Positions 23,607 through 34,688 of a DNA stretch of 64,000 bases are shown here, one piece after another; the first letter of the stretch is position 1, and each line of letters begins with the position of its first letter. Made by a program: the position numbers and the translations under genes. The notes beneath the pieces are model-generated. The model did no database searches and had not been told where the DNA came from. It saw nothing but the letters and a program-made list of their open reading frames with translations. Source of the DNA: Laetiporus sulphureus 93-53 (lineage: Eukaryota > Basidiomycota > Agaricomycetes > Polyporales > Laetiporaceae); NCBI RefSeq assembly GCF_001632365.1, contig NW_024468575.1:1-64000 (forward strand). Reading direction: 5' to 3'.

Positions 23607-25971
23607 GCACTGTCACCATGAGTACTGCAATATGATAGAGCTTATAGCGTCTCGATTGGTAGCACATGATAGATGACTTCTGTATCGAACGACCATGTCG
23701 AGGAGAGCCGTTAAGTAGGGACTCGTTCCGGATGCTCCTTCCGATCCGTCTCGCCGTTGCATGATCCAGCCATTGCACAACTTTCCCCCTCGTCTTCCCT
23801 CACGGCGCTTCTGTGGGCCTTGATAGATGCCAAAGATGCTCAGCTGACGTGTTTCAGAACGAACTTTAATTATAGAAGACGAGAACATCAGTCACCTGGA
23901 GTTGCATGTCTGCGTGCTATTGGGCATGAATTCCGACGATACTGCAAGGGGATATTGTCGCCCTATCACCTGAACTAGCAGCCGTAACTCGAATGCAAAG
24001 TGGTGTAGGGAAGCCCATTGACACAAGTTACGCACACTGCTGACGAATATTATCTCGGCGATGGGCGAAGGATACGCGTGATAGCATGAATCGCGCCAGT
24101 GGAAGGCAGCTATAATCAATGTACATGCGCAATTGATATACTTGTGGTTTCTGTGAGCTCGAGCGCTATCTTGAAGCTTGCGATAGAAATACGCCAGGTC
24201 TATGGTGCTCCTTCGTCACGCTATCACTTAATAAAAGCAATGGACCAAGCGCAGGGGACTTCTGCGTTGGGCGAAGATGGCGGGGTCAGCAAAACCACAG
24301 AGAAGAAGCTTCTTGTATTGAACTTGTATAATCTTTCGACGGTCAATGATTTGAGCAGCACTAGATGCCGCCATGATTGAATACCTAAGGAAGTCCGGAG
24401 ACAATCAGATTGCTCGCTTTCGGAGCCTCCATGCAGGGCAGCTTCGAAGATCGAAGCGTGATGCAACGAAGCAGCTGCTCAAGCAGCAACGGCAGCGATA
24501 GATAATATTGTGAAGGGTATCATGGCGGCAGTCGGCATCCAGGGTCTTATTGAATGAGCGATGTCGGAAACAATCATAGCCTGGGATTGAGTCCGGGGAC
24601 GCGAGGATCAGTGACAGCACGATAGCTTAGTAAGTTGATGTCATCATGAGCCGGGAGCCCAGAATCCTTCATGCAGTAGACAGATGTCCCGGAGCCCTCG
24701 AAACGTGATGAGATAGAACGAGATGTCGGTGTGTGAAAAACATTGTCAGGCCCTGGTAGGCTGTTGCGCGCGCCGTATTGGCTTCCTTAGGAGGTATTGA
24801 CTCTGCCCGCGCAGTTTTCTTAGATGGCCCAGGTACCACATTGGATCCCGCGGCTTGAGGAATGAGCGACGCCAGTGGGCATGTACAATGGGCTCATGGA
24901 TGTGGTGGCTCGGATAACGCCAATCCAATCGGCGCAGGCAGATTTCACGTGACCCAAGTGGCTGAAAGTTGCCCGGTGTGTGAACGTCTGTGAACGTCCT
25001 CCCTTCTCAGTTGCAAAGCGTGCCAAAAGCACATAATCACGTACTGCTTTCTTCCGTTGAACTTGCACGTTGCTGATGCTGGATTCAGGTCTCGAGTTCT
25101 GATTGACACAATGGCGGCCGTGTGGACAAAAATATCCGTGGCAAAACTCACGGTCGCGATGGTAGCCATTGCGCTGAGAAATATGGGCGAATGAATTAGA
25201 GCCAATAGTCAAAGACAAACTAAATTGCCGTGCTCAGCCGCTGTGACGGAGCAAGAACAGTAGCAATATCGGCATTCTCGCGCCACATCGGTCATTGGAC
25301 GTTCCCCGCGACGCTGGTCTCAACATCGCTTAACCCCAGTATGGACACTTGAGCGGCCTGACTCCGTGATAGAATACATGTTTCACCGGTGGAGAATTGA
25401 CGTTCAATGTACGAGGCTGTGCGTCTGAGTCAAACGCTGCGGCGCTCATGCTCGCTCATGTGGGAGTCTCTCAGTGTTCCCGTGATGGAAACGTAACGTT
25501 AAGATAGCTCCACACGCTCAGGATTGGTGGACTCATCCGATAAGGCGGGCTTCTTGCACGATTGTCCATGGTACGGGGTAAGGTGTTTACCAATAGGAGC
25601 TCAGCTGTTTCTTCCGACAGCGCGAAGTTGAACAAAGCTGAGTTGTCCTTTTCAGTCATTTCCGGTCGATTACCGTTTGGCTTTGAACCACCGTTGGTGA
25701 ATCCGAAGCTATTCGGCAGAGCTGTGTGCCGGCAAAACCTGCTGGGGCCACCGGTATGACTATTCCTCACCAGCACTTTCCTTCCTCTCTCACGCTTGGG
25801 GTCATTATTGACATGTATTTCGCAGTTGTCCGCTCACCAACAAATCAGAAGTAGCACATGAACAAGACATCATCTTCACGTCTACTCCTACACTTTCATC
25901 GCACTGCGCTTATAATAGGACTGCGACATCGGAGCAATCAGGCGCCTTCCGCTTTTGACGAACACCTCGCT
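23607..25971. other. intergenic, no confident gene
   Basis: This gap lies between the divergent MFS B and DUF6534 copy 2. Overlapping minus-strand frames at 24820-25218 and 24945-25205 include a hydrophobic patch (LSAMATIATVSFATDIFV). A plus frame at 25562-25759 faces a minus frame at 25471-25776. I recognise none of them. The right-hand 500 bp resemble the flank of DUF6534 copy 1. Confidence 0.4.
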
Positions 25972-25976
25972 TATAA
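25972..25976 (+). promoter_or_regulatory. TATA-like box of DUF6534 copy 2
   Basis: TATAA after CCTCGCT lies 72 nt before ATG 26044. It matches the arrangement upstream of copy 1. Confidence 0.45.
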
Positions 25977-26043
25977 CCTGCATCGGCCAACCTCTCCTTG
26001 AGTTCTCTCCCTTGAAACCCGCGGCAACAACTCCCCCAATATC

Positions 26044-27992
26044 ATGTCAGCCGAGATCATCAAAGACGCCCAGCTTATGTGAGCTTCGGAGTCCTTCAGC
26101 CCTTATCTGTATAAGTTTAGGCTGATGATGTGGCAGCGATGGCCCGGGTCTAGCTGGTGTATTTATGAATGTGATGTACGTCGTTAGCGCAGCGAATCAC
26201 GCGAGACGAGACTCATTCAAGTCAGGTTGTATGGAGTGCTTATTACCCAGACATTCTTCTACTTCACGACATATCCGCAGTGAGTCGCTTAAGAACTATT
26301 CTTCCGGATTAGCAATAAACCCACAATCCCAGTGATCCTAAATGGCTCAAATACTATGTGCGTCATGTGCATGAGCAGTTCAAACATTCGATGAAAGAGC
26401 TCTGGATAGGTCAGCTTGCTTTTTTTCGCGGACACCTTAAACACAATTTTCAATATTTGGTGGATTTACAACGTGCTGATCAACAACTTTGGTGAATACA
26501 GCGATCTCAACTATCCTTTAGCATAACATCTGATCACTGTATTTTTACAGGAAATGTTAATGCAGTCGTCAGGGCAAACTGGCGTATGTGCAGATTACTT
26601 CGTTCCGTACACATATTAGTCTGAACGGCGCTTGGATACGGACATGCAGTAATGCAGACCGGTATGTCTGTGCGAGTCGATCGACGGTTGCTCACGATTT
26701 GCTTACCGATATGCATGCCATAGAGGAGGCCTTTGCTGTGTGTTATGACCTTTGCTTGCTTTTCTGAGAACTTCTTGACACTATCATTGCCAGGGCATCA
26801 TCGGGATGCAGGTGCAACTATTCTACGCCTGGCGGATCTATAAGCTTACGGGATACAAATATCTCACTGCCGTCATTATCGGGACTTCGGTTATCCAATG
26901 CTGTGAGCGCCACTTTGTCACTGATGCAGTTGGTATGGATTGATGCTGACGATGTGATCGTGCGACGCATCATAGTGTGTGCGATTGGGACGGCAATCAA
27001 CATCGCCTTCGAGCCTGTCTTCACGAGGTTTGCGCATTACAAGGTACGCAAAGAGCTGACAAGTCAAAACACCTCCTTATACAACCTTCAGGAAGTCGTC
27101 GTTATTTGGCTTTCAGTTTCGGCTGTTACGGATGTCTTGATCGTGTCCACACTGACATGGCATCTGGTAAGTGAGGACTTAACGACTCGTCTATGGACGC
27201 TGAATCCCTTGCCCGATCCATAGCGACGATCCCGAACAGGTTATGCGCAGACGGATACCATCATCTCCAGGGTGATGCAGAGTGAGATACACATGCATCG
27301 CTTGGGACACCAGCTGACGCTATGATAGTCACGGTGTCGAACGGATTGCTGACGGCAAGCTTCGCGATAGCCACGCTTATCGCCTTTGTATCTTCGGTAT
27401 GCATACTGGTCGTACAAAACATACAATACGCAATTCTGATATGCATGCCGTAGACCGCAGCATACCATTTGGGTGAGGGACTTAGTAATCCGTACTCGCG
27501 CACCTTTTTGACCCTATTCATCAGCATTCAACTATACGCTGTGCAAGTTGTACGTTTTCCGTTTTTTTTGAAGCGACAGTGCTCTGAAACATGATTGATG
27601 CAATAGATACGGGAATTCTCTAATGACCAGCTTGAATTCTCGCTATATCATTGGGTCGGCAAGGTTCAAAACCCAAAGCATCCAGCTCCCGCCCATAACC
27701 GGAGTGAGCACCGGATGCGAGCGTCTTTACTTGATTGCAGCTGACTCACTAATCCATCAGACCACAACGGATGTGGACGACTTCATGTTTAGCCGAAACC
27801 ACCTACCGACGCAACCGGCACGGGTAAGACTTACACTTTGATGATCAGTTTATTACATCTTTCAACGGTATGCAGGTCGTAGTAAATGTGGAGACCACTC
27901 AGATGGTCGATATATCCCCGGAGGTTTCGAAGGCCAGCGGACCATGGGCAGAAGAGGATATCGTCGACTCCAAAGCCGGTGTTGCCGTGTGA
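26044..27992 (+). CDS. DUF6534 multi-pass membrane protein, copy 2
   Basis: This is the working paralogue of the gene at 18771, with the same chain of short exons. MSAEIIKDAQLI opens it, then GPGLAGVFMNVM, YGVLITQTFFYFTTYP, DPKWLKYY, DTLNTIFNIWWIYNVLINN, VVRANW, LMQTEEAFA and GIIGMQVQLFYAWRIY. The DUF6534 block follows (VVVIWLSVSAVTDVLIVST; RRSRTGYAQTDTIISR; QITVSNGLLTASFAIATLI; FNYTLCKLYGNSLMTSLNSR). A cytosolic tail ends SKAGVAV at TGA 27990-27992. The helix that is frameshifted in copy 1 is open here. The junction after VIQC (near 26900-26960) is uncertain: an acceptor at about 26970 restores frame. Function is unknown. The conserved tail (ETxxMVDxSxEVSKA) is shared only with copy 1 in this window. 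Confidence 0.8.
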
Positions 27993-29582
27993 AGGGAAAT
28001 GCTTGCCAGAAGCATATTCTGTGAGCGGAACATCTGTGTTATAATTCATGCTTGGTCCAGCTTTGCAAGTGCTCTCTTCGCTTTTTTTATTACATACCGT
28101 TGTCGGTCCTTTCCCACATTGCGAAACTAGTCAATCATGTACTCGTCCATCTTGGAATATATGGCCCTCTCCTCTGCAGTGGCTTAGGTCATGGCAACGT
28201 TGAATAATATCAATACAAGTTATATGCTACAACCATTGTTTGCTATGTTCGTCGATAGCCATCTTGTACCTATATCATGTCCTTTCTCCGTCGAGTCGTC
28301 TGCTCTTCCTTAATCCTGTACTGATCATGTCAACTCCAGTGGACGACCGAGTGTGCACAGCACTTGCGATAGCGTGCATGGCTTGTACCAGGCTGGTGAG
28401 AACAACTGGATGATGGTGGCACTGCGGTGCCACGATGACGGCTCCACCATGATATTGGATGGTTTTACCTTCGAGACGAGCTTGTTCGGCAGGCTAGAAT
28501 CAAAGATGAGTGGGATCGCTCGTCCTAGAGGTGATCTTCATACTTGCGGCGCTGCTGCTGCCAGTGGAATTGACGTGGAAGGGCACCAAGGTGTGACTAC
28601 AGGTGGAACTCGTAACTGCACCATAAATCTCCTGCTTGTTACCGACCGGCTAGAAGAAGGGATAATGCCCGATAGGTATGCTGTTGAGCAAACGATCGGA
28701 CTCACCTTACCCAAACGACTCAATCTCCTACGAGATATAACATCGGACTTTGCTTTCTTCAGGGCGGCAGGAGTCGTTTTGATTAGAACCTCGTTTGGTG
28801 TCCGATATCGCATTGCCCTTGCCAATGACCAGTGGTATTGATCCGTATGCCGGCCGTCAACTCGACTGGAAAGAACATCGGACTATGTCGAGGTATGGTA
28901 TGGACAATCCAGTCAGATATATGATATCATTCATGGACCTCAGCAACCGAGATGCGCCACCCAAAATTGTGGATAAAGGAAACAGAAAACCGAGCATTGC
29001 TCCCAGATATTATCCGGGTATGTACTCAGAAATGCGTTGGAACTTGGCATCGCGGTGACCAGTAATCCGACTAACGAGAGCATCAGCTGTCATGTCATTC
29101 GGAGGGCAATGAGCATGGTGTGAAATCCGTTTGCCAATAGGAGAAGCTTCGAGATCAGGAGCGAGCTGTATTACAAAAACTCAATGTTAGGATGCTCACC
29201 ACGCACGCTGCGATTGCTTCTAATAAAGGTTATTCAAGACACACCGCTTGTCCAGAATGCAGGATGTAGTATGCAGAAGCGTCAGCACTCAACAAGTAAA
29301 GCCGCGGCTTACATTTCCTGAGGAGCTCCTCGATGTAATCGCAGCTGTTCATACGGCAATTGGTGATTGCAGCGGTAATGCGAGGGTCCGGTTACAGAAG
29401 CGAAGACAGTCACACAACGCGTCAAATATTCAATCGAAAAATGTCCGGCGTGCTAGGGGCTGACATTCATGAAGATGAAAGACATTATGAAGTATCGTCG
29501 CGGCAGGATATGGCCATGAAAATGATATAATATGCTGACAAGGGATTGGTGCCACAACGTTCATCACTGCGCCACGTACGTG
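27993..29582. other. unassigned stretch with one longer ORF
   Basis: A plus frame at 28353-28841 (162 codons) has no recognisable motif and is matched by open frames on the other strand, so its coding status is unclear. A minus-strand hydrophobic reading near 28870-29030 (LGAMLGFLFPLS) may be a stray exon. Nothing is firmly supported. Confidence 0.35.
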
Positions 29583-30371
29583 TCAGCAAAGATGTTCCGA
29601 AAGCTCAATGGCGTCCTGCATCCTATCTCGTAAAGCGTCCATGGCCCCAGGAGGATACGAAGAATATCCCATCGCGCCACATACACTTTTCAGCCAGCCT
29701 TCCAGGACGTGGCGCGTCCATTGCACACGGCGGTGGCGTTGTCCGAGACGGAGAATGCTCGCAATGTCGTGCGGGTCGCTCTTCGCGTACCGGACAAGCT
29801 TCAAAGCCACCGCCCATCCCCAGCTTACGCCCACTAGAATCAGACCAGGGGATCTGAAGAAGGTATTGATTTGCATGTTTGAGGCGCTTGTGGCGTCGGT
29901 CCATACGGGATCGTACCACTCGCCCTTTGAGCTTCGATGAACATACGAAGATGGCATCAGCTACGGGTCAACTGTAAGGAAAAGTAGATTGATATGGGCC
30001 GCTCACTTTTTCGCCCAAGGAAGGGCGGCATCGGCGGCAGCGTTCATCCAGTCCGCGCCCAGACCGAACTTCGAGGCCGTGGCAGCGATGCACAGCTGCA
30101 ATCGAGCATCTGCATCGAACACTCCCATACGTTTCCACTCCGTGACGAACGAGCGATGAATATAGTCGACATCGCGTGTGCTTTTCCTGCAAGCAAGTTG
30201 CGGATGGAGGACCATGACAACGCCACCGTGGACCACGAGCCGGACAGGACGGCCGAAGTATTGCAATAGACTAGTAGAAAGATCACGCAGTACTGTCATC
30301 AGTAGCTGTGGTTCGAGCATTACCGTGTTTACAGAAGGCGTAATGGGCAAGGGATTCCGAGCTTGTGACAT
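29583..30371 (-). CDS. nucleotidyltransferase-fold protein (DUF6036-like)
   Basis: Two exons are supported: 30371-30007 and 29931-29583, split by an intron with GTGAGC donor. The product has about 237 residues from MSQARNPLPITPSV. Residues 45-70 contain LVVHGG (His48-Gly50), then about 16 residues on, STRDVDY (DxD at 67-69). This spacing fits the nucleotidyltransferase superfamily pattern hGG..DhD, as in MNT/DUF6036 proteins. Later blocks FGLGADWMN, ALPWA, EWYDPVWTD, ILVGVSWGWAVALKLVRY (the K of this helix is typical of the fold) and DIASILRLG complete the domain. Such enzymes transfer a nucleotide to protein, RNA or small molecules. The fungal members are uncharacterised as far as I know. 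The start at 30371 was chosen because coding similarity begins there. Confidence 0.65.
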
Positions 30372-31974
30372 GTCGCCGAACGACGCCACTGAACAACAGA
30401 GGAGAACTACAAGAGCTTGGGGCCTATTTATTGAGAGATGAAGACCGAGCGCTTCGTACATGTGCATACTGATGAGAAGACAAGGAGCAGCTTGAGTGCA
30501 CCAGCAGTCATAGGCGAGCGGCAGTTGTGTTGTGCTTGTCGTTCGTTGTGCGAGCAGATCAGTACAACCTGGCAGAACTAATGATTGGGATCCGATAAGC
30601 GCTGAAAGAAGCCATGATATTGAACCGACATCGTTCAATTTCTCTCGCCCAGATCCGACTACACAGCCTCTGGCTAGTGAGCACACCAAACTTGCACAGA
30701 AGCATTAGTGTCAGCCACGTCAATCGTTGCGCGGACTTGAGCTGAGATTGCCTGATGGATGGCCGAGAGACGTCATAAGCACGAAGCCAACCTGTTATGG
30801 CTATGCGAGGCAATGCACTACGACAGGTACAAGCTATCAGTCGACGGGAGGATGTCATCGTGATCCTTCTTTGAAAGCGCCGAAGAGCAATCGCGCATGC
30901 GGAAGGCTCACCAGCTGCGCCACAGTTGGTAAATGAGATCTCGCAACCGAATGTCCGTGTCACCGGCGTATGAGGCCCTGACAAATGCAGTCATCCATAC
31001 TGCACGGAAGAGGCGAGCGACCGGCCGTATCAACTCATCGATACAACATCGTTTGATGGAATGGAACGCATCGCACGTACTACAGACGGTTCCCAGGAAA
31101 GCATACGCCAACATCTCTGCAACTGTACCCGCTGAATTGTTTGGGGCGCATTTGAGCGGGACGCTCTAGAATAGCAGTCATAAGAGATGATCCGATCATA
31201 TCACAAACTTGACTCACTTGGATGGCGCGCTTTGTACAAGAGTACACGCTCTATTATTGCACATCATCGCAGCTCACTTGAAACGCCGATACGCAGCGTA
31301 AGTAGAAGCCAATGCCATGCTGATGGTACTAGATGGTGGTTCTTGGTCGTTCGGCCTGCGAGCAGTCTGTAAATGGCATACACAGCGTCATAAAGCAACC
31401 GTATCTCGCCACATACACGAAGTGTGCATCCTATCTTTATGGGAATCAAGTGCGGAGCTCGCGCCTAGAATTGAGAAAATAGGTCTCGACGGATCTTGTG
31501 CCACCACCAGCTGCTGCCATGTAGTGCGGACCTAATGTATGGGCAAATCTCGCTGTACACCGAGATTCCGAAATGTCGCCGAGACGCCAGCAGATGCGGC
31601 ATCTATTCGACGACTAATTGTGAAGTTACAAATTTGATATACTCGCAGTCAGGGGGGTTTTCGAGTATGAAAAGGAAAGTGGAAACCACAGAGTTTTGTC
31701 CGCCCGAGGCTCTTCCTATGCAGAAAGCCAAACGAGACGAGAATACAGTATGCCCGCTAGCCCCGACCATAGAGGTTTCGAGGTACCCAGTCCCGAGGGT
31801 GAGACAGGAGATACAATCAACGAAGAAATAGCTTGAGTCGGCAACGATAGCGGTGAAACCGTATTGAGTGATTGTCACTCTAGCAAGAGCATGTTGGACA
31901 TCACGCCGTCTGAGAGTTGCTGAGCTGAGATATAGAGCATGAGTAATCGAACATAAGGGGACTCCAGTCGCCGG
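30372..31974. other. unassigned, possible decayed minus-strand gene
   Basis: Minus frames at 30559-30984 and 30908-31114 (containing ELIRPVARLFRAVWMTAFV) could be exons of one gene. A plus frame near 31660-31830 begins MKRKVETTEFCPPEALPMQK. None is recognised, and no consistent splice chain was found. Confidence 0.35.
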
Positions 31975-31977
31975 TAG

Positions 31978-32314
31978 CACAGCCTGCATAGATTTATTTT
32001 TCCACGGGAAACCTGATGCAAAAATGGTGAAAATACCTTATGTCTGGATATGGAAATAGTTTGAAAATTGGGCGGAGACAATTAAATTATGTTACAATTG
32101 TTTTACCGAAACGTATCAGCAATAGTGAAACTATTTCCCAAAGGAAGATATTTCAGTCCAAAAATATGTGATACTGATATGTTTCGGTGAAGCAATTGTA
32201 ACATAATTCAATTGTTTCCACCCAATTTTCAAACTATTTCCATATCCAGGCTTAAAATATTTTCACCATTTTTCATCAGGTTTCCTGTGGAAAAATAAAT
32301 CTGTGCAGGCTGTG
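31978..32314. mobile_element. foldback MITE-like element, 337 bp
   Basis: The two halves are near-perfect reverse complements over about 150 bp each. Both outer ends read CACAGCCTGCA...GATTTATTTTTCCAC inward, then AAACCTGATG, ATGGTGAAAATA, GGATATGGAAATAG, TTTGAAAATTGGG and TTATGTTACAATTG. The flanks are TAG (31975-31977) and TAG (32315-32317), a likely 3-bp target duplication. The element has no coding capacity and is A+T rich. A 3-bp TA-containing duplication would suit a PIF/Harbinger-type source, but that assignment is inference. Confidence 0.85.
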
Positions 32315-32317
32315 TAG

Positions 32318-33042
32318 GAAGCAAGCGGATCTGGACACAAGCGCACCCTTCGTGAGCTGTGGGAGATGCCTAATAAGACGAACTGTTCAACAAACCACTA
32401 TCGACGATTTTTAAGAAGTCAGCCACACAGATATGAGGAGAACTCTCCAACTTAAAAATATGTAACTTTTTCAATTCGGACAAGGAGCTTCTAAACACCA
32501 ATCGAACCTTGCACAGATACTTCAAGGGAGTAAAGAATTGAGGCGAAAGAACATGTCAAAGTTCCAAAGGCCAGAGACGAGAGCTCAATCTACAATCACC
32601 GCAGACACGAAGCGATTTGCGCACATGGCAAATGCTTAGCAAATGTGTACAGGTTTTTTGCCTTTGTGATCTCGATTTGCTACGGTTCCTTCCCACATTC
32701 CATATTAAGTATTTGCATATAACATTTTAGAGGAAGAAATTTAATTTATATATTTTAAAAAATGACACCATTTTCAAACTCACCAAGGGCATTTGAAATT
32801 TGAATGCCGTTGAATGTTATACATACGTTTTTGATGTCCAAAACATCACACATATAAAAATGCCCAATAGCAAATAAATTTAAATTTTGAGTGCTGTTGA
32901 ATGTAATCATACATTTTTGAATATAAAACCATCTCATATATAAAATACCCAGTAGCAGATGAAGGTGACCTTCATAGTAATCTTGGTACGGAGCGAGACA
33001 GCTATATAAAATTAAAAGCCAGAGGCCTGCTTCAGCCACTCA
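32318..33042. other. A+T-rich stretch left of the giant element
   Basis: No gene. The sequence becomes strongly A+T rich from about 32690 and holds the tandem repeat at 32790-32970. Confidence 0.5.
32790..32970. repeat. diverged A+T-rich tandem repeat, two units
   Basis: Two units of about 85-90 bp share TTGAATG-GTTGAATGT, CATACxTTTTTGA, ATCxCATATATAAAA and CCCAxTAGCA in the same order. The repeat ends about 75 bp left of the inferred tip of the giant element. Confidence 0.6.
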
Positions 33043-33058
33043 TTAGACGCGTCCACTG

Positions 33059-33188
33059 CCTATTTGAGACGCGCAGCCACTGCTGCACTGGCCTGGACGC
33101 TCCAGCAAACTGGCAAATACCATCAGACCGGCCAAGTGAGGGAGCGCCCAGGCCACTGCTGCAGCAGTGGCTGCGCGTCTCAAATGGG
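33059..33188. repeat. hairpin at the left tip
   Basis: Arms 33059-33103 and 33141-33188 are near-perfect inverted copies (TTTGAGACGCGCAGCCACTG against its complement), about 45 bp each around a loop of about 37 nt. The right tip lacks this structure. Confidence 0.75.
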
Positions 33189-33300
33189 TAGTGGGCACCC
33201 ACACCACTGGAGCAGTGGCTGCATCTCAAATCGGCAGTGGGCACCCATGCCACCGCAGCAGTGGCTGCATCTCAAATAGGCAGTGGGCACTCCGTCAAAG
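33160..33300 (+). repeat. 46-bp subterminal repeat array, left
   Basis: About three units of 46 bp each contain GCAGTGGCTGC, CTCAAATxGGCAGTGGGCAC and a variable CCACxxC segment. They match, in reverse orientation, the arrays at 47690-47770 and 59720-59940. CCACTGC/GCAGTGG occurs twice per unit and is a candidate transposase-binding site. Confidence 0.75.
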
Positions 33301-33609
33301 ATCCCATCAGATCAGCCCTAAACTGGAGGCCTTGAATTACCCGCGGATCTGCTATGGACGCCTCTTCTCTCTCACTTCCGCTCCACCTCCTAGGCTTTCT
33401 TTGTGCATGCACCTTAGTGTAATAATGTAGCAGCTAATGGACTCAACATAGTGTAGACCTGTGTAGACTTAGCGTGGACGTTAGCCATGGATGTTAGCGT
33501 AGACTTGTGGTAGAACGACCATTCATGAACTTCTGACAACTGCATCACGACCGTGTTATGACCCGTCTCGAATCAGAGAGAAAGGATGGATACAAAAATG
33601 AGGAATCGT

Positions 33610-33770
33610 CGATGCACGGAGCGCTACTCACGTCGGTCGCTGAACGGGTCACATCACCCAGCATAGGCGAAGTCTCTGCAGTGAAGGAGGAGGGAGCGAG
33701 ACTCACATCGGTCGCGTAACGGGTCGTCGCATCACTCAGCATAGGCGAGGTCTCTGCGGTGAACCTACGA
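33610..33770. repeat. tandem duplication inside the left terminal repeat
   Basis: Two ~80-bp units share GGTCGC, ACGGGTC, CAGCATAGGCGA and GTCTCTGC-GTGAA. The copy near 59330 has one unit, and the right-end copy is disrupted here by the insert. Confidence 0.65.
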
Positions 33771-34310
33771 TGGATGTGAACGTGAACGCGAATGCTTCAG
33801 TCAAGAACGTCGTCGGCACAGGGAACGGTTATTGAATGGGTCGAGCATACGTGAAGTCTCTGCGAACATTGTATGCGAAGGCTTCAGTCGAAAGCGGAAA
33901 CGGGACGCTAACAACGTCGCCTAAGGTTCGCACCTTTCACCATCTTCATAGATGTTCACAATCATTTAGCACCGTTGGCTGCCAGAGTTCCATTCACCCT
34001 TCAGAGACGTGAAATGGATAGCGCCTGGAAGGAATCGTAGGGTGCGTAACAGATTTCTAGGGGTTGAGACATGCATGTTGACTGATCTTTCCTCCACACC
34101 TGCTTTCTAGCAGTTGTCGATGTTCGATCTCGTGCCTTCGCCTGCAACATATGACGAGGAATATGTGACCGTACAGCTTCGCAGTGCCAACAACAGCGAT
34201 CTGGGAGAGCAAGACTGCGGACTATCATAGTCATCGTGAATGCCTCTGAAGTCACCGCGGAAGCATTAACGAGGGAATTGAGCAATCGAATCTCGGTGCA
34301 TGAGTTCATC

Positions 34311-34688
34311 GTCAAACACCTTGCCCTGTGAAAAACGGCACTGGTTTGCTCACAGTAAACGTGCTATGATTTCAAAGTATTCGTCTTCTGGTGCAGCAAA
34401 TACGAGGCATGGAATTATGGTGCGGTGCACGTCATCTGACGTGCTTCTTATTTCTCAGGTAATTTTTTGCAGGTCATTCTACTAGGTATCTTTACAGATA
34501 TCTAGCTTGGAAAGACGAGACATCATTTCTTAACCAGAATTGTGTGAAAGACGGTCAACACCTCCCAGGCCTGCAGTTGCACTGGTCACGGAACAAGTCT
34601 TATTGGTGCAAGACCTCATTACTTGGCAAGACTTGGAGACAATCGTACGTAAGTAGCATCTCTGCAAGGTAAATTCCTACGCTAACTA
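34311..34688. other. element interior, no gene seen
   Basis: This lies between the left terminal repeat and the 3' end of the minus-strand gene. No feature was recognised. Confidence 0.4.

Larger units (their letters stand above)
33043..34310 (+). repeat. left terminal inverted repeat
   Basis: This is the inverted counterpart of 45490-46049 plus about 47240-47780. From the tip inward it holds a hairpin, 46-bp repeats, a block shared with 47560-47690, two copies of a ~80-bp unit (33610-33770) and a block shared with 45490-46035. It also matches 59125-59940. Confidence 0.8.

Noticed and set aside
28353..28841. 162-codon plus-strand ORF as a gene
   Set aside because: No recognisable motif, no splice partners and an equally open frame on the other strand.
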